From the NCBI GenBank assembly GCA_044233745.1, contig JBIIJN010000004.1, positions 1 to 64,000 on the forward strand: DNA of 64,000 bases, written 5' to 3'. Below the pieces are notes generated by a model. It ran no database searches. It saw only the letters and a list, made by a program, of their open reading frames with translations, and was not told where the DNA came from. The position numbers and the translations under genes are program-made. Position 1 is the stretch's first letter. The number at the start of each line of letters is the position of its first letter. The stretch is from UBA6165 sp044233745 (GTDB lineage: Bacteria > Bacteroidota > Bacteroidia > Flavobacteriales_D > Crocinitomicaceae). This document shows, piece after piece, positions 26,292 through 35,500 of this stretch.

Positions 26292-28385
26292 ATGAACAAA
26301 ATCAAATCTTTTTGGATTCTCCTACTGACCATTATTTCCTGCACCTCGCAAAAAGAAAACGTATTACATGCACAACCGGGTGGTTCATGGCAAGATCATT
26401 TAAAATTGGAGGCTTCCGTGAAAATGGAAGAGAATTGCGAGGCAACGCTTCAAATTACCGCTACTTTACAACCAGATTGGCATATTTTTTCCATCAAGCA
26501 CGACCCCGACAAAGCGGATGGCATTGGTTCACCGAGTGTATTGAGTTTAGGGAAAAACAAATTCTTTTCTTTGCTTGGAAAAAATACAGAATCCAAAGCA
26601 CCGAAAAAATTAACGGATGATTTAGGCACACAGCTCTATCACGAAAAGAGTGTTGTGTTTTCTCAGAAAATAAAGATTTTAAGCCAAGAACCCTTTGATA
26701 TTACTGGTGATTTTGAATTTCAGATATGCAACGAAGAGGGCTGTATTTTTCCACCAGCGCAAGAGTTTGTTTTTAAGATAAAACCAACTGGGGATTGTAG
26801 CGCTTCGAATGTGCCAGTTGAATCTGTTGACACGAATCAATCAGTTTTGGCTCAATCAAACGAAGAACCCAAAGTTGATGACTTAAAAGATGTGACTTTT
26901 GACGCCAATGAAAAAGATGACAAGAAAAAGAATCTGCTCATGCTCTTTGTTTTTGGATTTATTTCTGGTTTGGCAGCCCTGCTCACGCCTTGTGTATTCC
27001 CACTTATTCCGATGACCGTTTCGTTCTTCACCAAGCAGAGCAAAAGTCGGATGGCCGGTGTTTTTAAAGCGTTGATGTATGGTTTTGCGATTGTTTTTAT
27101 CTATGTTCTTTTGGGAGGAATTCTCTCTCAGTTTATGAGTGCATTTGGTCTCAACGAACTCTCTTCGAATATCTGGATGAATCTCATATTCTTTGCCATT
27201 TTTATTCTTTTTGCCTTCTCGTTTCTTGGTGCTTTTGAGATTAGAATGCCCAGTAAACTTGTCAACTCAGCCGACAGACAAGCTGATAAAGGTGGTTTAA
27301 TTGGCGTGTTTTTCATGGCATTTACCTTGGTTTTGGTTTCGTTCTCTTGCACAGGCCCTATAGTTGGTTCCTTACTCGTTGAATCTGTGAGTACAGGAAA
27401 TATGGCAAGTCCAATTATGGGGATGTTTGGTTTTGGTTTGGCACTAGCTCTTCCTTTTACGCTCTTCGCCATTTTCCCAAGTTGGTTGAGTTCTCTACCT
27501 CAATCGGGTGGGTGGTTAAATTCTGTGAAGGTAGTTTTGGGCTTACTCGAATTGGCAATTGCCATGAAGTTCTTATCTCGTGTTGATATGGCATATGAAT
27601 GGAATATCCTGACACGAGAAATTTTCATTGCTGTTTGGGTAGTTGTTTTTGCCATAATCGGTTTCTATTTGTTAGGGAAAATCAGATTTGCTCATGACGA
27701 TAAAATTGAAAAACTATCGGTTACTCGATTCATGTTTGCTTTGACTTCTTTGGTGTTTACGGTTTATTTGATTCCAGGTATGTGGGGTGCACCAGTTTTC
27801 ATGGTAGAAGGTATTGCTCCACCACGCCACCATTCTGAAGATGGTTTTGAATTTGTGCGAGGCAGTTCAGAAAGCAACCATGATGGTCCTGATGCTGAAA
27901 TTCTAAAAGATTACACCTCTTATATCCATCACATTCAAGATGGAAGCATCTACGTTTTCATGGACAGGGAGAAAGGATATGAATTTGCCAACAAAGTAAA
28001 CAAACCGGTATTATTAGATTTCACGGGCTACACTTGCGAAAATTGTCGTAAAACCGAAGCGCGTATATGGTTGAACAAAACAATAAAACCCATATTAAAA
28101 GACCAGTTTGTGATTGTTTCTATGTATGTAGATGATAAAACTCCTCTACCAGAAAGTGAACATTATTATTCAGAAGAATCTCAAGGCAAGATTAAAACTG
28201 TTGGCAACCGCTGGGCCGATTATCAAATTAAAAAGTACAAACAAATTTCACAACCGCTATACATTGTAGTTGATCCAAAAGACGATACAGACCTCACTGC
28301 GCCACGTGGTTATGACCCAAGTGTGGAAGGATATGAAGCATTCTTGATGAAAGGACTGAACCGCTATCACGAACGTAGAAAATAG
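26292..28385 (+). CDS. dsbD: Thiol:disulfide interchange protein DsbD
   Basis: A 697-residue transmembrane electron carrier that takes electrons from cytoplasmic thioredoxin to periplasmic thiol enzymes. The N-terminal domain (about 30-170) ends with the Cys pair in FQICNEEGCIFPP. The membrane part (about 215-480) carries both essential Cys: TPCVFPLIPMT and SFSCTGPIVGS. The C-terminal thioredoxin domain has CENC at residues 582-585 (FTGYTCENCRKTEARIW). All three electron-transfer Cys pairs are therefore present and the gene looks intact. It follows the stand-alone N-terminal-domain gene by 21 nt and ends at a bidirectional terminator. Confidence 0.93.
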   Translation: MNKIKSFWILLLTIISCTSQKENVLHAQPGGSWQDHLKLEASVKMEENCEATLQITATLQPDWHIFSIKHDPDKADGIGSPSVLSLGKNKFFSLLGKNTESKAPKKLTDDLGTQLYHEKSVVFSQKIKILSQEPFDITGDFEFQICNEEGCIFPPAQEFVFKIKPTGDCSASNVPVESVDTNQSVLAQSNEEPKVDDLKDVTFDANEKDDKKKNLLMLFVFGFISGLAALLTPCVFPLIPMTVSFFTKQSKSRMAGVFKALMYGFAIVFIYVLLGGILSQFMSAFGLNELSSNIWMNLIFFAIFILFAFSFLGAFEIRMPSKLVNSADRQADKGGLIGVFFMAFTLVLVSFSCTGPIVGSLLVESVSTGNMASPIMGMFGFGLALALPFTLFAIFPSWLSSLPQSGGWLNSVKVVLGLLELAIAMKFLSRVDMAYEWNILTREIFIAVWVVVFAIIGFYLLGKIRFAHDDKIEKLSVTRFMFALTSLVFTVYLIPGMWGAPVFMVEGIAPPRHHSEDGFEFVRGSSESNHDGPDAEILKDYTSYIHHIQDGSIYVFMDREKGYEFANKVNKPVLLDFTGYTCENCRKTEARIWLNKTIKPILKDQFVIVSMYVDDKTPLPESEHYYSEESQGKIKTVGNRWADYQIKKYKQISQPLYIVVDPKDDTDLTAPRGYDPSVEGYEAFLMKGLNRYHERRK

Positions 28386-28401
28386 CACTTGTTAAGACAT
28401 G

Positions 28402-28435
28402 AAAAAGGAGGCTCCGATTGAAGCCTCCTTTTTTA
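28402..28435. terminator. Bidirectional terminator between convergent genes
   Basis: An 11-bp stem (AAAAGGAGGCT with AGCCTCCTTTT) and an 8-nt loop, with T-runs on the plus side and on the minus side. It can serve dsbD and the convergent gene ending at 28452. Confidence 0.85.
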
Positions 28436-28451
28436 ATATGCCTGCGTATGC

Positions 28452-29240
28452 TTATTTAATCAGCACCAATTTCTGATGCAATACTCGGCTCATCGTGGCT
28501 GCCTCAATATGATAGGTGCCCGCATTTAAGTCTTCGGTATTTATAAGAATTTCGCTTTCAGAGGAATTGATTTCCATCACCAAAACACCACTATTGTTGT
28601 ATACTCTGATTGAAGAAATATGCGCGTTGTTATTACCCAATTTGACCCAAACAAAGTTGTTGGCTGGATTTGGAAATAAAACAAATTGATGCTCTTCCAT
28701 TTGGGTTAAACTCGCCGGTGAGGATAGGGAAACATACAAGGCCTCACATTTGGCATCCCACTCATTATTGCAACAAAATTCATCCGCCGCTATAACTTGT
28801 TCCCAAATTGGGTCACTTGGTCCGTATGGAGAATAGGCATTGCACCCATAAACCACATGTTCATAGTGCAGTTGGCATTGCGCATCCCATTCATTTGAAC
28901 AGCAAAAATCGTCGAGCAAAACCACAGTAATGTAATTTACTTCAGTTGAATCATAAGGAGATTCCGCATCACAACCATTCAAAAAATACTGATACTGATT
29001 ATCACAGATATCATCCCATTCTGATTCACAACAAAACGGATCAAACGCTATTGTTTGAAGATAAGCTGGGTCATCATTGGCATAAGGGGAAGGCACGCAG
29101 TCTCCCCTATTCGTGGATTCGCTTGAGGAAACAATGAAATTTCTTTTTCGGATTTGCTCAGTTGAAAATGTGCGCTGCGCGTAAGAAGCACTTATAGAAA
29201 ATAGCATAAAACCAAAAATCAAAGTAACTTTCTTTTGCAT
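28452..29240 (-). CDS. T9SS type A secreted protein with three Cys-repeats
   Basis: A 262-residue exported protein (signal peptide ending SYAQ). Residues about 45-180 hold three repeats of about 42 residues. Each has an SPY motif, a short acidic segment, then FCC-x3-EWD-x2-C and an aromatic-containing helix; the first begins CVPSPY. The last 80 residues are a type A T9SS sorting domain (FPNPANNFVWVKL and later LNAGTYHIEA). Four Cys per repeat and a spacing that does not change suggest a disulfide-stabilised small fold. It is a paralogue of the protein at 29765. Function is unknown; surface display or binding is likely. Confidence 0.83.
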   Translation of the reverse strand: MQKKVTLIFGFMLFSISASYAQRTFSTEQIRKRNFIVSSSESTNRGDCVPSPYANDDPAYLQTIAFDPFCCESEWDDICDNQYQYFLNGCDAESPYDSTEVNYITVVLLDDFCCSNEWDAQCQLHYEHVVYGCNAYSPYGPSDPIWEQVIAADEFCCNNEWDAKCEALYVSLSSPASLTQMEEHQFVLFPNPANNFVWVKLGNNNAHISSIRVYNNSGVLVMEINSSESEILINTEDLNAGTYHIEAATMSRVLHQKLVLIK

Positions 29241-29263
29241 AATAATTGTTCTTAAGATTTATG

Positions 29264-29294
29264 CAAAAGTACAGAAATTCAAGTATTTACAAAA
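29264..29294 (-). promoter_or_regulatory. Complete -33/-7 promoter (minus strand)
   Basis: Read on the minus strand, TTTTG (29290-29294) is followed after 18 nt by TACTTTTG (29264-29271). This is the full Bacteroidota promoter layout for the gene starting at 29240, with a 23-nt leader. Confidence 0.7.
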
Positions 29295-29299
29295 TCGAG

Positions 29300-29755
29300 C
29301 TATTTTCGCGCCGTATAACCAATCGGAATAAAAAGTTCATCTGCATCGTACATGTTGATATAGAGGGTAAGCGTATCCGGCGAACCAGCATGCCAAACGC
29401 TGAAAACATCCAGTAAACCATAATCACCAATAAAGGCATTATTTGTTTTAAATGAGCAGCAATTCCCCGTTCTCATATATTCAACTTTTTCTCCTTTTGG
29501 CCCGAGCAAGGCGTTTAGAAATCGTTTTTCGTTTTTGGGTCCTGAACTATTCATGGCTCCTCCCACTTTCACTGGATTTGGGTAAGAGAACGCACATGTA
29601 GCATCTTTAGAAATCTTAGTCAACAAATACGTTTGGTCGTTCAAAAGTTGGGTTGTGTTTTGAGCTGCATTTGTTGTAGATGCAGGTTGACTATTGTTTT
29701 TCACCTTGCACGAAAAGAGCAACAAAATGGATGAAAACACAATCCATGTCCTCAT
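29300..29755 (-). CDS. Lipoprotein of a conserved Bacteroidota family
   Basis: A 151-residue lipoprotein with lipobox LLLFSCKV. The mature part contains YPNPVKVGGA, GPKNEKRFLNALLGPKGE, GNCCSFKT and LTLYINMYDADEL. I recall the same pattern in Bacteroidota proteins that databases wrongly call 2-dehydro-3-deoxyphosphooctonate aldolase; no aldolase features are present. The true function is unknown. It is sandwiched between two paralogous Cys-repeat proteins on the same strand, and the gaps (9 nt upstream and 59 nt downstream) suggest partial co-transcription with the upstream gene. Confidence 0.75.
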   Translation of the reverse strand: MRTWIVFSSILLLFSCKVKNNSQPASTTNAAQNTTQLLNDQTYLLTKISKDATCAFSYPNPVKVGGAMNSSGPKNEKRFLNALLGPKGEKVEYMRTGNCCSFKTNNAFIGDYGLLDVFSVWHAGSPDTLTLYINMYDADELFIPIGYTARK

Positions 29756-29764
29756 AAGCGCAAA

Positions 29765-30856
29765 CTATTTTGTAATCACCAATTTTTGAATCAAACGTGT
29801 ATCTCTATCAAAAACTACGAGATGATACACGCCAGCGCTAAGATGATTTAAATCCAAATCAGTTTTGTTGTCCAATAGGCTTAATTCACTTGCATAAACG
29901 AGCACACCGCTTGCACCATAGATTTTAATCTGTCTCATAAGAATTTGGTCATCTACCACCACTGAGACAAAACCGCTAGAAGGATTGGGATACAAGGCAA
30001 AAGACGCAGCATTGAAATCTGGCAAACTTAAACCGATAGCGAGATTGTAAGCATTCTGACAAGTTTCATTCCAAGCCACATCACAACATGCAGGATTTGC
30101 AGTAATCACAGAAATATAATATGGATCATCTTCAGCATAAGGTGAAGGCACACAGGCCGGAGGTCCTGTTAGCAGTTCGTAAGCCAATTGGCAGTTGTTG
30201 CTCCACTGCACAAAGCAACAAAGCGGATCTGCTGCAATCACTTGTAAGTAATAAGGATCATTGGTTGGATATGGCGACGGGACACAATTACTCGGGTCTG
30301 GACCTGCGAGTTCATCATATTGTTCCTGACAAAGACCATCCCATGCCACATCGCAACAGTAAGGGTCTTGCGCTATAACTTGCAAATAAACAGGATTATC
30401 TGGAGCGTAGGGAGATGGGACACAAGGTGTTGGACCCGAATTAAGCGCATTGTAAGCATCTTGACAAACGCCATCCCATTCCACATCACAGCAACTTGGT
30501 GTGGCAGCGATCACTTGTTGGTAAATGGGGTCTGACTCATCGTAGGGAGATGGAACGCAAGCACCTGGACCAGAATTTAGCGCGTCATATGCATCTTGGC
30601 AAATGCCATCCCACTGTGTGTCACAGCAAAATGGGTCTAGAGCAATTACTTGTTGATAGATAGGGTCTGTTTCATCATAAGGTGATGGAACACAACTTCC
30701 TCTGTCGTTAAAATTAGCTCCGTTAATGACTACCTGAACATAATCACGTCCAACAGGAGCCACTCGCAATTTTGATTCAACTGCAGGGCGAATCGTTTGC
30801 CCAAAAACAAATTGAACAAAGAAAATCAAGCCCGTTGAAAATAAAATTCTAAGCAT
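29765..30856 (-). CDS. T9SS type A secreted protein with five Cys-repeats
   Basis: A 363-residue exported protein (signal peptide ending VFGQ). Residues about 53-275 consist of five near-identical repeats of 42-46 residues. Each begins CVPSPY, continues with a D/N-P-x-Y motif and QVIA, then has CCD-x-x-WDG-x-C and a DAY/EQY helix, separated by Gly/Pro linkers. Four Cys are invariant per repeat; repeat 4 reads CCFVQWSNNC, the most divergent. The C-terminus is a type A sorting domain (YPNPSSGFVSV and LSAGVYHLVV). It is a longer paralogue of the 28452 protein. The repeats look like a modular binding or disulfide-crosslinked surface protein; this is inferred. Confidence 0.85.
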   Translation of the reverse strand: MLRILFSTGLIFFVQFVFGQTIRPAVESKLRVAPVGRDYVQVVINGANFNDRGSCVPSPYDETDPIYQQVIALDPFCCDTQWDGICQDAYDALNSGPGACVPSPYDESDPIYQQVIAATPSCCDVEWDGVCQDAYNALNSGPTPCVPSPYAPDNPVYLQVIAQDPYCCDVAWDGLCQEQYDELAGPDPSNCVPSPYPTNDPYYLQVIAADPLCCFVQWSNNCQLAYELLTGPPACVPSPYAEDDPYYISVITANPACCDVAWNETCQNAYNLAIGLSLPDFNAASFALYPNPSSGFVSVVVDDQILMRQIKIYGASGVLVYASELSLLDNKTDLDLNHLSAGVYHLVVFDRDTRLIQKLVITK

Positions 30857-30971
30857 ATTGTCTATTTTTCAACAAATTAAATCAATATTTCAATACCCAT
30901 TGGTTGATGTTCGAAAATAATGATTCATACAAATATGCGGACAACGCGAAACATAACAAAACATTAAATGT

Positions 30972-30979
30972 TACTTTTG
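30972..30979 (+). promoter_or_regulatory. -7 promoter element TACTTTTG
   Basis: TACTTTTG lies 17 nt before ATG 30997 and inside the longer frame from 30904; it sets the gcvT start. Confidence 0.6.
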
Positions 30980-30996
30980 CAACCAAACAAAAAAAG

Positions 30997-32082
30997 ATGA
31001 AAAAAGTAGCGCTTCACGATATTCACGTTGGTCTAGGTGCCAAAATTGTTCCGTTTGCAGGTTATGAAATGCCTGTTCAGTATGAAGGAGTAAATGTAGA
31101 ACACGAAACCGTTCGCAATGGTGTTGGTGTTTTTGATGTGTCGCACATGGGCGAGTTTTTATTGACGGGTCCAAAAGCCATCGATTTGATTCAAAAAATC
31201 AGCTCCAACGATGCTTCAACGCTGTTTCCAGGTCGCGCGCAATATTCTTGCATGCCCAACAACGATGGAGGAATTGTGGACGACTTGATTATCTATCAAA
31301 TCAAAGAAGAACAATATCTATTGGTAGTGAATGCTTCTAACATTGAAAAAGATTGGAATTGGATTTCTGCCCACAACGATTTAGGTGTAGAAATGCGCAA
31401 TTTGTCGGATGATTATTCATTGTTAGCCATTCAAGGACCAAAAGCAGTTGAGGCGATGCAGTCTTTAACTTCCGTTGATTTGTCGGCTATCAAATATTAT
31501 CATTTCGAAGTTGCAGATTTTGCTGGTATTGAACATGTGATTATTTCTGCAACAGGTTACACAGGTTCAGGTGGATTTGAAATTTACTGCAAAAACAGTG
31601 AAGTGCAACAAGTTTGGGACAAAGTATTTGAAGCGGGTGCATCCTTTGGAATTAAACCGATTGGTTTGGCTGCGCGCGATACTTTGCGATTGGAAATGGG
31701 CTTTTGTTTATATGGCAACGACATCGACGACACCACTTCTCCACTCGAAGCCGGCTTGGGTTGGATTACTAAATTCACCAAAGACTTCGTGAATTCCGAC
31801 AACTTGAAAGCGCAAAAAGAAGCGGGTGTATCGCGCAAATTGGTCGCTTTTGAAATGATTGACAAAGGCATTCCGCGCCATGATTATGAAATCGCTGATG
31901 CTCAAGGAACTATCATCGGAAAAGTAAGCTCTGGCACTATGTCGCCGTCTATGAAAAAAGCCATCGGATTGGGTTATGTAACGGTTGAAAATGCCGCTTT
32001 GGGCACGGAAATTTTCGTAGTCATTCGCGACAAACACATCAAGGCTCAAGTTGTGAAATTGCCGTTTTATAAGGCTCAATAA
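30997..32082 (+). CDS. gcvT: Glycine cleavage system T protein (aminomethyltransferase)
   Basis: GcvT transfers the aminomethyl carbon from the H-protein lipoyl arm to tetrahydrofolate, releasing ammonia. The 361-residue protein, from the start set by the promoter, begins MKKVALHDIHVGLGAKIVPF. Family motifs seen are FDVSHMGEF (folate-binding Asp region), QYSCMPNNDGGIVDDLI, and the TGYTGSGGFEIY and ARDTLRLEMGFCLYG segments. No gcvH or gcvP is in the window. The next gene begins 7 nt after the stop. Confidence 0.95.
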   Translation: MKKVALHDIHVGLGAKIVPFAGYEMPVQYEGVNVEHETVRNGVGVFDVSHMGEFLLTGPKAIDLIQKISSNDASTLFPGRAQYSCMPNNDGGIVDDLIIYQIKEEQYLLVVNASNIEKDWNWISAHNDLGVEMRNLSDDYSLLAIQGPKAVEAMQSLTSVDLSAIKYYHFEVADFAGIEHVIISATGYTGSGGFEIYCKNSEVQQVWDKVFEAGASFGIKPIGLAARDTLRLEMGFCLYGNDIDDTTSPLEAGLGWITKFTKDFVNSDNLKAQKEAGVSRKLVAFEMIDKGIPRHDYEIADAQGTIIGKVSSGTMSPSMKKAIGLGYVTVENAALGTEIFVVIRDKHIKAQVVKLPFYKAQ

Positions 32083-32089
32083 TCTCCTG

Positions 32090-32491
32090 ATGAAAAAAAC
32101 AAGCGACTTTATTCATCTGGTGCTAGGTGCACTTTTGGGAGGATTTTTTGTGTATAAAGGTATCAACAAGCATTTTCTATCAGAATGTAAGGTTTTTGAA
32201 CCCGATTCCACAATTCCAATGGCCTATCAACAAGTGATTACAGCCTTTTGCAAATCTGGGTTTTTCAAAGTTGTTGGCGCCATTCAAGCTTTTGCGGGAT
32301 TCTTGTTGATTATTCCTAGAACCCGTTTGTTGGGTGCTGTTCTGCTTTTACCTGTGGTAATCAATATGTTTTTGATTCACTTTTTCTTAGACAATCGCCC
32401 AGAAGAACTTTGGGAAACAGGTATTCCATTGGCAATGAACGTGTTGATTGTTTTGTTGCACTGGGATCGCGTGAAAAAGATTTTTGGGTAA
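32090..32491 (+). CDS. DoxX-like small membrane protein
   Basis: A 133-residue protein with four predicted transmembrane helices (for example LLGAVLLLPVVINMFLIHFF). The layout is like the DoxX/SURF4-type family, including the early GGFFVYKGINKHF segment and FFKVVGAIQAFAGFLL. DoxX-like proteins are associated with respiratory or redox functions, but the specific role is unclear. It lies 7 nt after gcvT and is probably co-transcribed; the product stops 14 nt before the convergent PorU2 gene ends. Confidence 0.72.
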   Translation: MKKTSDFIHLVLGALLGGFFVYKGINKHFLSECKVFEPDSTIPMAYQQVITAFCKSGFFKVVGAIQAFAGFLLIIPRTRLLGAVLLLPVVINMFLIHFFLDNRPEELWETGIPLAMNVLIVLLHWDRVKKIFG

Positions 32492-32504
32492 AAATCGTCC
32501 TCGA

Positions 32505-35500
32505 TTATCGCATCAAGTACATTTTCCCGAATTCTTGTTTGAAAAATTCATCGGCTCCGGTTTCGCGGTGTTTGATTTTTTCTCCATCCAGACTGGTCAT
32601 TACCCGATAAAGATAAACGCCATTGGCCAACAAATCGCCAAATTCGTCGCGACCATCCCAGGCATATTCTGTTACGTTTCGTCCTATATTAATGGGACCT
32701 AACTCGGCCAAGGTGATTTCACGGACTACTTTCCCTGAAACAGTCATGATTTGAATGGTCATGTGGTCTGGGATGCGCTCGCCAGTGAGTGTAAACACAA
32801 AACGGGTGCTTGTACTAAATGGATTGGGGTAATTCATCAAGTAGCTTATCGTAGTCTCATTGATTACCTCAAAGTCGATTCGGTAGTCTAAATCTCCTGA
32901 AATATTCCCAGAAATATCTTGCCCTTGCACCAAAAGTTGGTAAGTGCCATCCATGGGGAAATTGCCGCGATAAATGATTTTAAACTTGTTTGTGTTTCCC
33001 GATGCAGGAATCCACTCCATATTGATTTGCCCTGTTCCATCAATAAAATAAACGCGTCTTTGGACACCCAATGGATCGCGCAAATACACAGCGAATAAAG
33101 TGGTGTCGGCATCCGAATTCATAATTAAAAATGGGTTTTCATCTTTCAAAGTAATGACTATTTCGCTTTTGGGACTTACAATATCGCCATTCAAAATATG
33201 AATACCGTCGAAGGTGACATCCAATATCGGGTTGATTTCGTCCTTATTTACAACAAATTGAATCTGCGCGATATTGTTGAAATGGAATTGCTCAGGCTGG
33301 TCTTTGATGATGTTACTGCCGTTTATATACGGATTCACTTCAATCCAGAAGCTCCTTAATCCGCTCATACCTTCGGTAGAAAAAGCGATTGTGTCGCGCA
33401 AGGTTTCGCCCACAAGTAAAGAATCTTGTCGGGGATACGCAATAAATTGTTTGTTCAAATTCACATCCTGCACCCAATACTTCACCAGAAGAGAATCCAT
33501 CGGTTTGTCGCTGATATTCTTAATATCTACTGCGAAAAAAATCGTATCACCTTCCTGTACGGTGTTGTTTTCAACCGACCAATAATAACCATTGGAAGCA
33601 TCTATTGCAGCTTCTGGCAATTCTTCATACAACACATGCCAACGGTCAATCTGGGAAGGCGTTTGGTTTGGCGCATCCCAATGAGAGGCATTCAATTGCA
33701 AATAAGGATATTGATTGGCGCTAATTTGGTTGTTCACATTGAGTAATGAATCATTCGGTGTGAACTGAAGATTCAGCTCGGTGAGTGGTGTACCCGACCA
33801 ATTTAAACCAGAAATTCGGAGCATCGTTGAGTCTGTATTGGAAAGTTCCAGCGCATCTTGTTTCCAATAAACAGTTTCCCAAGCAGCCGCAGGACCAATT
33901 TGCACCGAGCGTTCCATACCAAAAGCATTCACGCCGGGAATATTCTGATTCATCGTAATCAATTCGCCAGCAAATTGCGCTACTTCTTCTTTGTGGAAGA
34001 GCGTATTGCCTTTTTGTCCGAAGAAAATAAAAGATCGATTGGGTTTTCCAGGATAAATACTGTCAGATTGAAGCATGGTAAATACGTCAAACATTTCAGG
34101 TTCCCATAAATCGTATCTTGTTTCTATAGGCGTGTAAATCAAAACATAATAACCATCAGGTATACTATTTTCAATCATATTCCTGAATGCCAATCGTTGT
34201 TCGGGAGTTGTTTGACGAAAGATAAAATAGCCATCTGGGCGGACTCTACAGGGTGGTGAATTGCTCAAGTCATTTGCATTCCCAAAATTATTTCCGCTGT
34301 TTACTTCCACACCATTCACCAAACCTCTAGAATACCACGGCTGAAGTGTAACGGGGTCAATAACAGCTACATGAATGGATCGCGTCAATTGGCATAAATC
34401 GTATTCAATTTCCGTATTGTTCAAATACCAATTGGTTCCTGCCCAAGTGGGAATGCTATTAGCATTGTCATACACATTGCACTGCACAGTAGTTTCAAAA
34501 TCAAAATACTCGCGCAATCTCAAGTCGCGATTGTAATCCAAAAAGGTAAAATTGTTTTTCTTGAATTGATAAAAATGGTCTTGTCCCCATCCGCTTTTGC
34601 CATTGATATATTGAAAGCTCTGTTCAATCCAAAGGACTTCAGCGCCAGTCACTTCTGACACACGCCAAAAATAGACGGCACTGTCTGGAGTTACCAAAGG
34701 TAAGTTGGCATTATTGGCTACACTCAACCATTGATTGGCTTGTACGGCTACAACCCCGCCCAAAGAAGACACTTCGAAATAACGGTGCTGTGGCGAATTG
34801 AATAAATCTGTGGTATCCAACTCAAAGCGATAGGTTCTCAACTGTGCAAATGGGTTGATCGTGGAAGCTAAAATGATGGGATTAGGATCAGGTATTACAG
34901 CAAAATCATAAGGATAAACGGGCAAAATTCCACCCACGTCAATCAGGTAGTTCAACAAAAGTGTGTTGTTGTCAAATTCGTCGTATTGTTCTTCAATTTG
35001 AGAAGGAATATCCACCAAAATTTCAAATTGATTCAAGCCCATAGCGATGTCGGGTTGCACTGGCATCGTAAACACCACACTGTCTTGATAATGCAAAACG
35101 GGTAGATATTGCGTATAGACAGAATCTATGTTTTGTACGGGAAAGTTGCGGCGTACTTCAATAGCAAAAGTATCCATGATGGAACGTCCCAAGTTTTTGA
35201 TGTGTAAAGTTAGGGCAATTTCTTGTGTGCTCAAGTCAATTTGTGCAGGAGAAAAAATCACGCTCTGTGGTGTGATTTCAATTTCAGGTTGGTTGTGGTG
35301 ATTGACGCGCAACATCGGGTCGCCGTGCAAATTCATCTGCATGGCCACTGATTCCATAAGCAGATTGGTGGAATAGGTGGTATATAAGAATACCGCAGTA
35401 TTACTCAACTGTTCACCCAATGTTAATCCGTAGGAATTGAAGCAAAACTCATTGTAGAACTGATTAGAATGTTGAAAAAGCGATGTGATTATGCCCTGCT

